IMG/VR virus record: IMGVR_UViG_3300033144_002593
Location: 1 to 28,264 of that record
Direction: 5' to 3' (one strand)
DNA length: 28,264 bases
Origin: a virus
The translations under genes and the position numbers were made by a program. Shown piece by piece: positions 8,133 to 16,802 of this stretch (position 1 is the first letter of the stretch; the number at the start of each line of letters is the position of its first letter). The notes below the pieces were generated by a model that was not told where the DNA came from, did not search any database, and saw nothing but the letters and a program-made list of their open reading frames with translations.

Positions 8133-9376
8133 TGAGTTTAATAACAGAAACAAATCAACAATATTACGCTGGATCTCAAGGCTTCAGAGGCGACGTAGGC
8201 AATACACAAAATCAAAAATTTGTTACTAGTTTTAATACTGATTTAAAAATGGGTAGTTCAACTAGTTGGAGTACAAATGACCCTGATTATGTTTTAAACA
8301 ATTTTAAAGTATATACAAGTGCTACAGGTTTAGCTGGTTCTTGGAACGAGTGGATAACAGAAATGTCTGTTGCATTAGACGGTAAAACTTTAACTTTAGT
8401 TGCAGCGCCAGGTGCTAATGTTTATATAGTTGTACAACTAAAATCACTTAGCGGTGGTAAGTATGGACAAACAGATGTTGAAAGAGCTTTTGGTGAAACT
8501 GTAGAAAACAATTACGGAGGTTATGCTTATTTAAAATTAAACGATATAGTTAGTAATTTTTTAGTAGGTTATGTAGGCAAAGACAAACTTATACCTGATG
8601 TAAAAAGAACTGATGTTATATTTCATGCTAAAAGAGGCTTGCAAGAGTTTAGTTATGATACTTTAAAAAGTATTAAATCATCTGAATTAACTGTACCTGA
8701 GTCACTATCTTTAGCAATACCACAAGACTACGTAAACTATGTTAGTCTTTGCTATATAGATAGTTTTGGAATAAAAAGACCTTTATACCCAAATAATAAT
8801 TTAACAACAAATCCTTATTATACTTTTTTACAAGACAGTGCTGGTGTGCCAATACAAGATAGTCACTCTGAAAACACTGAAGGTACTTCTATTACTGTTG
8901 AAAGATGGGGCGACGCTAATGTTAAGTTAATAAATGGTCAATGGTACGAAAATTATGAAAACTTTGGCTACGCTTGGGATAATTATGGTTTAAATGGACC
9001 GTTTAACTGGGGTAGACTATATGGTTTAGATCCACAGTATTCACAAGCAAACGGTTGGTTTGGCATAAATGAAAGAGATGGTAAGTTTACTTTTTCTAGT
9101 AATGTAGTAGATAAGTTAATTGTTTTAGAATATGTATCTGATGGATTAGCTTATGACATGGACACTAGAGTACCTAAGATGGCCGAGGATGCACTTTATG
9201 CTTATATACTATATAATATACTATCTACACGTCCTACTACTCAGGAATATATAGTTCAAAGATTAAAAAAAGAAAAAAGAGCTAAGCTTAGAAATGCTAA
9301 AATAAGATTATCTAACATTAAACTTGATCAAATAGTACAAGTTATGCGAGGTAAGTCTAAATGGATAAAACACTAA
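8132..9376 (+). CDS. Putative tail tubular/ring protein
   Basis: A 414-residue structural protein. Residues about 20-112 form a beta-rich N-terminal module. The core begins near residue 131 with YAYLKLNDIVSNFLVGYVGKD and continues through DVIFHAKRGLQEFSYDTLKSI and LAIPQDYVNYVSLCYIDSFG; I recognise this as a very common structural protein of marine Bacteroidetes phages, in the same neighbourhood as the tail tubular protein of short-tailed phages. The C terminus (QRLKKEKRAKLRNAKIRLSNIKLDQI) is basic and helical. It overlaps the previous gene by one base and its stop lies in the leader of the giant tail gene. Name and role as a tail ring are inferred; the family recognition is stronger than the function. 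Confidence 0.68.
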   Translation: MSLITETNQQYYAGSQGFRGDVGNTQNQKFVTSFNTDLKMGSSTSWSTNDPDYVLNNFKVYTSATGLAGSWNEWITEMSVALDGKTLTLVAAPGANVYIVVQLKSLSGGKYGQTDVERAFGETVENNYGGYAYLKLNDIVSNFLVGYVGKDKLIPDVKRTDVIFHAKRGLQEFSYDTLKSIKSSELTVPESLSLAIPQDYVNYVSLCYIDSFGIKRPLYPNNNLTTNPYYTFLQDSAGVPIQDSHSENTEGTSITVERWGDANVKLINGQWYENYENFGYAWDNYGLNGPFNWGRLYGLDPQYSQANGWFGINERDGKFTFSSNVVDKLIVLEYVSDGLAYDMDTRVPKMAEDALYAYILYNILSTRPTTQEYIVQRLKKEKRAKLRNAKIRLSNIKLDQIVQVMRGKSKWIKH

Positions 9377-9385
9377 AATTAAATG
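9374..9385 (+). promoter_or_regulatory. Shine-Dalgarno-free start leader TAAAATTAAATG
   Basis: The stop TAA of the upstream gene, an A/T spacer and the ATG of the 1633-residue tail gene form a 12-base unit that recurs exactly at 15615-15626. A-rich bases just before the ATG without AGGAGG are the pattern known from Flavobacteriia ribosomes, whose anti-Shine-Dalgarno tail is hidden. Confidence 0.45.
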
Positions 9386-12300
9386 GCAGAAGGTAAAAAT
9401 AGTTTCATCAAGTCTAAAATGAATAAAGACTTAGATGAAAGATTAATTCCAGGCAACGAATATAGAGACGCAACAAATATAGCTGTATCTAGATCAGAAG
9501 CAGGAGACGTTGGAGCTTTAGAAGCTATTTTAGGTAATGCCTTAGTTGGTAAGTCAATTCAAGGTGGTGAAATAATAGGTTATTTTGTAGATAATACAAA
9601 TTCTATTGTTTATTATTTTGCAACAACACATAGTGGTACAGCTACAGCACCTACAACAGCTATATGTGGTGTATATGCTATAACTTTAGGCGAAAACTCA
9701 GGCGCTATTCAGCAATTAGTTTATGGTAGTTGGTTAAATTTTTCACAATCAAATCCTATAACAGGTGTAAATTTAGTAGAAGATTTATTATTTTGGACTG
9801 ATAATAGAAATCAACCAAGAAAAATAAACGTTAATCAAGCTTCTAACAATGCTTCATATTATACTAATGAAGATCAAATATCTGTAGCTAAATTCGCTCC
9901 TTATATAGCTCCTGAATTTATAAACTTAAGAGATACTGAAACAAATTGGTATGGCTCACCTGATTTAAAACCGTCAACAATGAGTGACGCGTCTGATCCA
10001 TCTACAGTTAGAGCTCAAATATACGACGTCTCTAATTCTAATTTAGCAGTAACCAAATACAGAAATGGTGACACTATTGATGGACCTATATTTACACAAG
10101 CTCAATGGGTTGCTAAAGATGCAGCGCAAGAAGGTGCTTACTGTGTTTATGAAGATTATGACGGTAATAAAGTTACTTATGGTGTATTATATAATAAATG
10201 GGCTGTAATTGATTCTAGAGGTTTAGCTCCTATAGGTTTTAAAGTACCTAATTTAACTGAGTGGACTGCAATAGCAAACTCCAACTCAATGACACAACAA
10301 AAAAGTATTAACTTTTGGGCTAACAACCCAGGTAATAATTTATCTGGATTAAACGTTAAACCAGGTGGTTACAGAGTAGCGGCATCAACTAATAATGATT
10401 TTGTTGATATAACATCAGCAGCTTACTATTGGACCAGCGACGCAGCTGCCGGAGCAAATACACCTTTTGTAAAATATTTAGATACAACAGCTGCTACAGC
10501 TGATGTATCAGGACAGACAGACACTAAAGCAGGTATGTCTGTAAGAGTTGTAGCAGATTCAAGTCAAAACTATGAAGGTTGGAATGGTGACGAAGACTTT
10601 TTAACTGAAAAATTTGTAAGATTTAGTTATAGATTTAAATTTGATGATAATGAATATTCTGTAGTAGCACCTTTTAGTCAAGATGTTTTTATACCTTATC
10701 AAGAAGGTAAGTTTGTTAATGATGATGAAAATCAAGCTTTTATATCTACAGTTGTAGAGTTTATGTCTAACTCTGTAAACAACGCTGTGTTAAATATAAC
10801 TTTACCAGCAATAGATATAATAACAAAATATAAAGTAAAGGCTATTGATATAATATTCAAAGAATCAGATAAAATACAATATCAAGTGTTAGAGTCTATT
10901 ACTGTAGATCAAGACTTTATAAGTGCATTAAATAATACTAATATATATCAATATAATTATCAATCAACTATACCTATAACTACTTTACCGTCTTTTGAAA
11001 CTACAAGAGTTTTTGATAAAGTGCCTGTGCAAGCATTAGCACAAGAGGTTACAGGTAATAGAGTTATGTATTCTAATTATTTAGAAGGTTGGACGGCTCC
11101 TACAGGTTTAGATTATTATGTTACAGTTGATACAAAAAGTCAACAACAATTTACAGAGTATCCTCAACATACTTTAAAACAAAATAGAAATTATCAAGTT
11201 GGTGTTGTATTAGCTGATAAATACGGTAGACAAACTGATATAATTCTGTCAAACCAAGATGCTGTATTAGACTCAGAAGGAAGACCTCAAGCGGGATCAA
11301 ATGTTTTTAGTGAATACAAGCCTTTGTCTTTTGCTCCAAATGTAGATGCATGGACAGGTGATACACTTGAAATAAATTATTTACAACCTATACCAGAAGA
11401 TCCATCAGGTAATTATCCTGGTGCTTATGCGTATGGTAATTATTTTACTGTAATACATGAAAACGCTACAAATGCTAGGTATCCATATTTTTGGTCAAAA
11501 AGCTATCAATATTTTACAGCTACAACTAACCAAACAGTTTTTACAACTCAAGCAATCGACTATGCTGACTCTCAAGGCAGCAATAACACATTAAGTGTTT
11601 ATGTTAATAGTGGAGATGGATATGTAGAGCAAGCTACAAATACTTATACTGTAAGCAATGTTACTAATACAGTAACTATAACTTTTAATGCTGCACCACC
11701 TTTAAATTCAAATGTAAAAGTACAGTTATTATATACAGTTTTCAATTTATATAAATATGAAACAGGATCTGCAGATAGTCAAAGACCTTTGTTTCCAGAT
11801 TTTGTAACTAATTCTGCTACATATTTTTCAGAAGGTAAAGCGTTAAGAGGTCAATATTGTGATTATACAAAAATTAGAGAAGCTACTACTACATCTGATT
11901 TAAACGGTGTTTATAAAGTTGAGTTTACAACATTTGATGAAGTAAACAAAAGTTATCTATATAATGGAGCACCTACAACTAGACCTGAACCTAATTTTCC
12001 TGTAGGTACAGAAGAAACATTTGCAACATACGATATAAATGTTAGAGGTTTTTATAGTTATAGATTTGGTGTAAAACAAATAGAACAAGATTATTATAAT
12101 GTTTATTTACCTGGTTTAATAAACGGTTATCCAATAGATACATCTACACTTGAACAAGATGAAATTGGTTTTACTACATTAGTATCTGATAATATAAATA
12201 AACTACCTAGAGATTTACAAGCAGTAGGACCACAAGATAATCAATTTACTAGTGATGCTAGTTTTTTCCCAAGAGTATCTAACATGGTTTTTGTTAATTC

Positions 12301-14284
12301 TGCTCCAGTTGGATTTTTTACTACCAACCAACAAGTTTATCCTAATTCATCTCCTGATGATGTAGAATTAATAGGTACTGTTAATGATTTATTTCCTGCT
12401 GATGCAGATGGCACTGCTGCTCCTACTTTAAATGAATTTTCAATATACGATGAAACTTCAAAGCCTTTATTAGCAAAGTTTTCAACGCAACAAAGATTAG
12501 GTGTAACTGAAGCACAATATACAACGCCTCAACAAGGTAATGGTAATTATCCTTATCCACCTAACTTAGGTTTAGCTGTATTAGAAACAACTCCTTTTAT
12601 ATCACCTTTAGAATTATTTTATGAAACTTCTACTAGTGATTTAATTTCACAATTAAATTTAGATGTTACAAATGTAAGCACTGACATAACAGGTAATACC
12701 TGGGCTAGTGCTATAAAAGAACTTAGTGAAAATGATCCTATAAACTCTATTGTAACAAGTTATTTTTACCCAACAGCAGGTGGACAACAAGTAAACACAG
12801 CAACGTGTGAAATATTAAGTATATTCTCTAGAAGTTATCCTACTGATGTTATAGATACAACTATAGATTATGGTCCTAATGGTAGTAATAGATTAACACT
12901 TGTTTCCAATGGAGCAGGTGGTTATGCGGTTAAAACATTAGATACTTTTTACGCTGGTAATGGTGCTGCGGGTGAGTCGCTTTATGACGTAGCAACAAGA
13001 GGTAATTTTCAATTAAATATTAGATGGACTCAAGCTAATGGTACAACAGTAGATCAAAGCATAGATTTGCAATTAGCAAATAACGATCCAGAAGTTTTTA
13101 ATGTGCCTGCGACATTTGAAGTTCCATCTACTTCAACACAAATAATAGTAGGAAGTACAAGTAATAATGCTTTTAATTCTCCATTAGGTTGGAATGGTTG
13201 TGCTGCAAATACAGGTAGTTTACAAGCAGCTCACCCATCGGATAACTCTGTAACATTTAATAATTCTGGGTATACTGTTTTAAGTGTTACTAAAACTGGA
13301 GGTCCTAGCAACACCACAACTTTCTATGGTATTTTAGACACAACTGGTAATAATCCTATATCAGATATTTTACAAGGAACAAATGGTGTTGTTTTTCAAA
13401 ACAATCAATTATTCCCTGCGACTCCAAACACAAACCCAAATTATAGAACTTTTTCTATGTCTTGTGTAAATACTGTAGGTAATGAGCCTGGGTATAGTTA
13501 TTGTGTTGATATGAGGTTGACAGATTCATTAGGAGCTGCAACAGATTTTAGTTTTTGCTACACTGTAGGTACTCTTGATTTTACAGGTCAAGTTATTGCA
13601 ACACCTTATCAAATAGCTGCTAGTAGTGGTGGTAGTGGATATGATCAAGTGCCTCGTAAAAATTTCCCAAATAGTGGTAATATTTCACAAAACATGACTC
13701 AAATAACTGGAGGACCAGGTTATACGCTGCCAAAATGGATAGGTCAAATTCAAAATTGGACTACTAATACTGTGTATGTTTGGGGAGTTACAACACCTGG
13801 ATCAGGTGCTGGAGGTTCTTCTGGTACTGCTACTTTTCAAGGTTCTACTGGTGGAACTAGAGCAGATGGGTCTACTACAAACGTATTTAATAGTTGGTCA
13901 AGTTCATATAGCTTAGCTAATCCTAGTAATCAATTTGTTTCTTTAATGATACTTTCTCCGTTTACTCCTAATGCTGGACAAATAGCAGCTGGCGTAAGAC
14001 CAGGACAAAAATGTACAAATGGTGCTGCTTGTGCAGGTGGTGCAAATTATGATTTTAGCGGATGCGCAGTTGTTAACTATGAAATAGCTTGTTCTCAGAT
14101 ATTTACAGGAGCTACTTTTACTGTTTCATGGAATACTTCACCTGTTAATCCACCGCAGAATACAACAGCTGTAGACAATGTAGCAAACAGTTTACCACCT
14201 TTTTATCCTTCAGCTGATGGTACAAGCGTAAGTACACCTAGTGAACGTTGGCAAACTGTTACTCCAGTAGCAGCTGGACCATAA
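9383..14284 (+). CDS. Giant tail protein (stabilization/muzzle-like) with inserted FISUMP domain
   Basis: This 1633-residue protein should form the outer tail and host-facing surface. Its start, NSFIKSKMNKDLDERLIPGNEYRDATNI then EAILGN, is a signature I know from the large tail stabilization proteins of flavophages and crAss-like phages. Residues about 215-392 form a nearly complete FISUMP (Fib_succ_major) domain: NLAVTKYRNGD, YGVLYNKWAV (266-274), RGLAPIGFKVPNLTEWTAI, YYWTSD (348-353) and GMSVRVVAD at the end. Residues about 710-784 form a beta module like those in the two preceding genes. The C-terminal third is Gly, Ser, Thr and Asn-rich, with eight cysteines between 1273 and 1570, against four in the first 1272 residues. 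FISUMP domains are known mainly from cell-surface proteins; binding of host surface material is inferred. Confidence 0.75.
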   Translation: MAEGKNSFIKSKMNKDLDERLIPGNEYRDATNIAVSRSEAGDVGALEAILGNALVGKSIQGGEIIGYFVDNTNSIVYYFATTHSGTATAPTTAICGVYAITLGENSGAIQQLVYGSWLNFSQSNPITGVNLVEDLLFWTDNRNQPRKINVNQASNNASYYTNEDQISVAKFAPYIAPEFINLRDTETNWYGSPDLKPSTMSDASDPSTVRAQIYDVSNSNLAVTKYRNGDTIDGPIFTQAQWVAKDAAQEGAYCVYEDYDGNKVTYGVLYNKWAVIDSRGLAPIGFKVPNLTEWTAIANSNSMTQQKSINFWANNPGNNLSGLNVKPGGYRVAASTNNDFVDITSAAYYWTSDAAAGANTPFVKYLDTTAATADVSGQTDTKAGMSVRVVADSSQNYEGWNGDEDFLTEKFVRFSYRFKFDDNEYSVVAPFSQDVFIPYQEGKFVNDDENQAFISTVVEFMSNSVNNAVLNITLPAIDIITKYKVKAIDIIFKESDKIQYQVLESITVDQDFISALNNTNIYQYNYQSTIPITTLPSFETTRVFDKVPVQALAQEVTGNRVMYSNYLEGWTAPTGLDYYVTVDTKSQQQFTEYPQHTLKQNRNYQVGVVLADKYGRQTDIILSNQDAVLDSEGRPQAGSNVFSEYKPLSFAPNVDAWTGDTLEINYLQPIPEDPSGNYPGAYAYGNYFTVIHENATNARYPYFWSKSYQYFTATTNQTVFTTQAIDYADSQGSNNTLSVYVNSGDGYVEQATNTYTVSNVTNTVTITFNAAPPLNSNVKVQLLYTVFNLYKYETGSADSQRPLFPDFVTNSATYFSEGKALRGQYCDYTKIREATTTSDLNGVYKVEFTTFDEVNKSYLYNGAPTTRPEPNFPVGTEETFATYDINVRGFYSYRFGVKQIEQDYYNVYLPGLINGYPIDTSTLEQDEIGFTTLVSDNINKLPRDLQAVGPQDNQFTSDASFFPRVSNMVFVNSAPVGFFTTNQQVYPNSSPDDVELIGTVNDLFPADADGTAAPTLNEFSIYDETSKPLLAKFSTQQRLGVTEAQYTTPQQGNGNYPYPPNLGLAVLETTPFISPLELFYETSTSDLISQLNLDVTNVSTDITGNTWASAIKELSENDPINSIVTSYFYPTAGGQQVNTATCEILSIFSRSYPTDVIDTTIDYGPNGSNRLTLVSNGAGGYAVKTLDTFYAGNGAAGESLYDVATRGNFQLNIRWTQANGTTVDQSIDLQLANNDPEVFNVPATFEVPSTSTQIIVGSTSNNAFNSPLGWNGCAANTGSLQAAHPSDNSVTFNNSGYTVLSVTKTGGPSNTTTFYGILDTTGNNPISDILQGTNGVVFQNNQLFPATPNTNPNYRTFSMSCVNTVGNEPGYSYCVDMRLTDSLGAATDFSFCYTVGTLDFTGQVIATPYQIAASSGGSGYDQVPRKNFPNSGNISQNMTQITGGPGYTLPKWIGQIQNWTTNTVYVWGVTTPGSGAGGSSGTATFQGSTGGTRADGSTTNVFNSWSSSYSLANPSNQFVSLMILSPFTPNAGQIAAGVRPGQKCTNGAACAGGANYDFSGCAVVNYEIACSQIFTGATFTVSWNTSPVNPPQNTTAVDNVANSLPPFYPSADGTSVSTPSERWQTVTPVAAGP

Positions 14285-14317
14285 GTTAAAAAGTAAAAAA
14301 ACAAGTAATAATAATAT

Positions 14318-15613
14318 ATGAGTGTTTCTATAAAGCTAAAGTATTATAACTCTTACATGTTAAAGAAGATAAATAGAGTCGGTATTTCGTCTTTATATGA
14401 TTGGTATGTAGAAGAATCTAGAATAAAAGGTGGTTTTAATAATGTGCAAACAGGCTTAGCTCCAAGAGCTTTTTTAGCTTCAGAAAACAATGCGCAAAAA
14501 TCTAGACCTTCTTCTATAATGTATTCTGGTATATTTAACTCTAGAACAGGTATAAATCAAACAAATGTTTTTCCTTCAGGTGAGGAAATAACTAGAACTG
14601 TAGATCCTTCTAAAGGCTCAATACAAAAACTTTATGCAGAAGATACTAATTTAACTATATTTCAAGAAAGAAAAGTTAATAGAGCTTTAATAGATAAAGA
14701 TGCTATATATACTCAAGAAGGTCAACCAGTTCAAACCGCATCTAATGTTGTTATTGGTGCTATTACACCTTATTTAGGTGATTGGGGTATTAGTAGAAAC
14801 CCTGAAAGCTTTGCTGTATATGGTTATAATAAATATTTTACAGACAAAGATAAAGGTGCTGTGCTAAGATTAGGTAATAATGGTATTACTGAAATATCAT
14901 CATTTGGTATGTATGATTATTTTAGAGATGCTTTTGCTAATATGTCTGATGATAAAGTTAGAGCAGGTTGGGATATTTACAACAAATGTTATACAATAGC
15001 TTTATTTGAGCAAAATAAATTTAACCAAGGTGAATTTACAACATTAAATTTTGATGAAGCAATAAATGGTTGGGTAAGTAGATATAATTATTTACCAAAT
15101 CAAATGTTTAGTGTGCAAAATAGATTTTATAGTACATACGAAGCTGGTGTTTATCAACATTATTCTAACAATGTACCTAGAGCTACTTTTTATGGTAATG
15201 CTCAAAACGGTAGTACACAGTCAACAGTAACTACTGTGTTTAATCAACAACCATCATTAGTTAAAAGATTTAGAACTATAAACTATGAAGGTGATAACAA
15301 TTGGTCGTTAAGCAGTTTTATTACAAGTGATAATGATACCGTAACATCTATAGCAGCGCCTGTAGTTCCTACAACTTTAGCTCAAATGGATGCTCAATTG
15401 TTACAAAATATATTTAAACCAAAAGAAAATAAATACTTTGCTAATCTTATAAATAGTTCATCTGCTGTTCAAGGTGAAGTTATTTATGGCGGTCAAGTAT
15501 CTGGTGTAAAAGGATTTTTTGCTACAGCAACATTTGCTGCACAAAATGATGCTAACACAGGTAAAAATGAATTATTTGCTGTATCTACAGAATACAACGA
15601 ATCATCTTATTAA
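14318..15613 (+). CDS. Tail protein, C-terminal partner of the giant tail protein
   Basis: A 431-residue structural protein. I recognise EESRIKGGFNN, IMYSGIFNSRTGINQTNVF, KLYAEDTNLTIFQERKVNRALIDKD, WGISRNPESFAVYGYNKYF and GITEISSFGMYDYFRD as blocks found in the C-terminal half of large tail stabilization proteins of flavophages and crAss-like phages, where I recall them in one chain with the sequence that starts the gene at 9383. Here they are a separate gene, 33 bases downstream in the same frame-independent operon. It is probably a beta-propeller-like or muzzle component; I see no enzyme motif. The first residues (MSVSIKLKYYNSYMLKKI) could be a fresh start near an old fusion point. The ATG follows the A/T-rich AATAATAATAT. 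Confidence 0.68.
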   Translation: MSVSIKLKYYNSYMLKKINRVGISSLYDWYVEESRIKGGFNNVQTGLAPRAFLASENNAQKSRPSSIMYSGIFNSRTGINQTNVFPSGEEITRTVDPSKGSIQKLYAEDTNLTIFQERKVNRALIDKDAIYTQEGQPVQTASNVVIGAITPYLGDWGISRNPESFAVYGYNKYFTDKDKGAVLRLGNNGITEISSFGMYDYFRDAFANMSDDKVRAGWDIYNKCYTIALFEQNKFNQGEFTTLNFDEAINGWVSRYNYLPNQMFSVQNRFYSTYEAGVYQHYSNNVPRATFYGNAQNGSTQSTVTTVFNQQPSLVKRFRTINYEGDNNWSLSSFITSDNDTVTSIAAPVVPTTLAQMDAQLLQNIFKPKENKYFANLINSSSAVQGEVIYGGQVSGVKGFFATATFAAQNDANTGKNELFAVSTEYNESSY

Positions 15614-15614
15614 A

Positions 15615-15626
15615 TAAAATTAAATG
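15615..15626 (+). promoter_or_regulatory. Shine-Dalgarno-free start leader TAAAATTAAATG, second copy
   Basis: This is the same 12 bases as at 9374-9385, ending on the ATG of the cupin gene; here the TAA at its beginning is not the upstream stop but lies just behind it. A third, looser version (TAAATTTAATG) precedes the giant gene at 17909. It supports the ATG at 15624 as the start. Confidence 0.45.
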
Positions 15627-16085
15627 AATAAACTAGCTAAAAAAATTAGAAATAGCATAGTTGATTTCCAAACAAGTTTAGAAAAATCAGAAGACATAGA
15701 TGTTTTTTTTGGCGATACCGAAAACTGTCCTGTTAAAAATACATTTGCAGATGGTATGCATGTAAGGGAAATAACTATACCAAAAGGAATTTTTGCTATT
15801 GGGAAAATACATTTACACGAGCACGTAAGCTTTTTATTAAAAGGTAAAATGATCATAGTAGATGAAGAAAATGGAAGACAAGTAATAGAAGCTCCTCAAA
15901 CAATAATATCTCAACCGGGAATAAAAAGAGCTGTTTACGCAATAGAAGATTGTGTTTTTACAAATGTTTTTGCAAACCCCACAAATGAAAAAAATATTGA
16001 AAAATTAGAAAAAAATAATGTTGTTAATACTTATGATGAATATTATTTACAACTAGAAAATCAAAAAAAAATAGATAAAATATGA
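15624..16085 (+). CDS. Cupin-fold protein in the virion gene cluster
   Basis: A 153-residue protein with a single small beta-barrel cupin. Residues 60-74 read GKIHLHEHVSFLLKG, matching cupin motif 1 (G, then HxH, closing G), with His63, His65 and His67 as candidate metal ligands. Motif 2 is recognisable as QPGIKRAVYAIED (about 96-108), but the His that normally completes the metal site is replaced by Arg, so catalysis is doubtful and a binding or structural role is more likely. The block CPVKNTFADGMHVREITIPKG precedes it, and PTNEKNIEKLE follows; I recall the same arrangement in small proteins between phage tail genes. It overlaps the next gene as ATGA. The function in the particle is unknown. 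Confidence 0.75.
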   Translation: MNKLAKKIRNSIVDFQTSLEKSEDIDVFFGDTENCPVKNTFADGMHVREITIPKGIFAIGKIHLHEHVSFLLKGKMIIVDEENGRQVIEAPQTIISQPGIKRAVYAIEDCVFTNVFANPTNEKNIEKLEKNNVVNTYDEYYLQLENQKKIDKI

Positions 16086-16798
16086 GTTATGTAGCTGTAG
16101 GCAGTGGTGTTTTAAGCATTGCTGGCGGAATATTCGGTGGTAGTAAAGCCAGAAGAGCTAAACGAAGAGCAGCAAAAAGAAGAAAAGCTCTTGGTAAAAA
16201 ACTTAAGCAGCTTGAAGCTAACAGACAAGCTATTATAAATCCATATGCTGGTGTTACAAGTTTAGCTAATTTAGCTACTGATTTATCTAATCAAATTAGT
16301 AATCCTTTTGCTAATTTATCTGTAGCTACTAAAGCGGCTGAGATGAAAATAGAACAAAGTAATATTGCTTTAGCAAACACATTAGATACTATACGTGCAA
16401 CAGGAGCAAGTGCAGGTGGTGCTACAGCATTAGCGCAAGCAGCTTTACAAGCTAAACAAGGCGTTGCTGCTAGTATTGAAGCACAAGAAAAAGCCAACGA
16501 AGATAAAAGAGCTGCAGGAGAGCAACAAATGGAAATGCAAAGAGTTGCTGAACAAAGAAGATTACAAAGTATTGGTATTAGCGAAGGAGCTAGAGAGCAA
16601 CAGGCTCAAGCTCAAGGCTTACAGTTTGAGTTTAATGCTAGAGAAAGAAGACAAGATAATCAAATTAATAGAGTTGAAAATCAACTTGGTATGGCAGCAA
16701 GAGCAGAAGCTCAAGCAGCAGCTGATCAAACATCTGCTATTACTGGTATGGTAGGCGGTTTAACAAGTATAGCTGGTAGTTATTTACAAGGACGATAA
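16082..16798 (+). CDS. Internal virion (ejection-type) protein
   Basis: This 238-residue protein has the build of podovirus DNA-ejection proteins such as T7 gp14 or P22 gp7: a glycine-rich hydrophobic N terminus (residues 2-20, VAVGSGVLSIAGGIFGG), a very basic patch (21-45, ARRAKRRAAKRRK), a long Ala/Gln/Glu/Arg helical centre with heptad-like spacing (about 85-215), and a second hydrophobic glycine-rich tail (222-236, GMVGGLTSIAGSYL). The ends could insert into the host membrane while the helices line a channel. It overlaps the cupin gene by ATGA and precedes two more likely internal proteins. A minor tail or scaffolding-like coiled coil remains possible. The assignment is by architecture and position, not by a catalytic motif. 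Confidence 0.65.
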   Translation: MSYVAVGSGVLSIAGGIFGGSKARRAKRRAAKRRKALGKKLKQLEANRQAIINPYAGVTSLANLATDLSNQISNPFANLSVATKAAEMKIEQSNIALANTLDTIRATGASAGGATALAQAALQAKQGVAASIEAQEKANEDKRAAGEQQMEMQRVAEQRRLQSIGISEGAREQQAQAQGLQFEFNARERRQDNQINRVENQLGMAARAEAQAAADQTSAITGMVGGLTSIAGSYLQGR

Positions 16799-16802
16799 TA
16801 TT

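Noticed and set aside
10025-10559. FISUMP region as the variable target of a diversity-generating retroelement
   Set aside because: I see no reverse transcriptase gene, no template repeat and no adenine-biased second copy in the window; a search of the rest of the genome could reopen this.
16464-16754. A 96-codon plus-strand frame inside the ejection-type gene
   Set aside because: It is a shifted reading of Ala/Gln/Glu-rich codons in the 238-residue gene, giving Lys/Leu/Glu repeats with no recognisable fold and no leader of its own.
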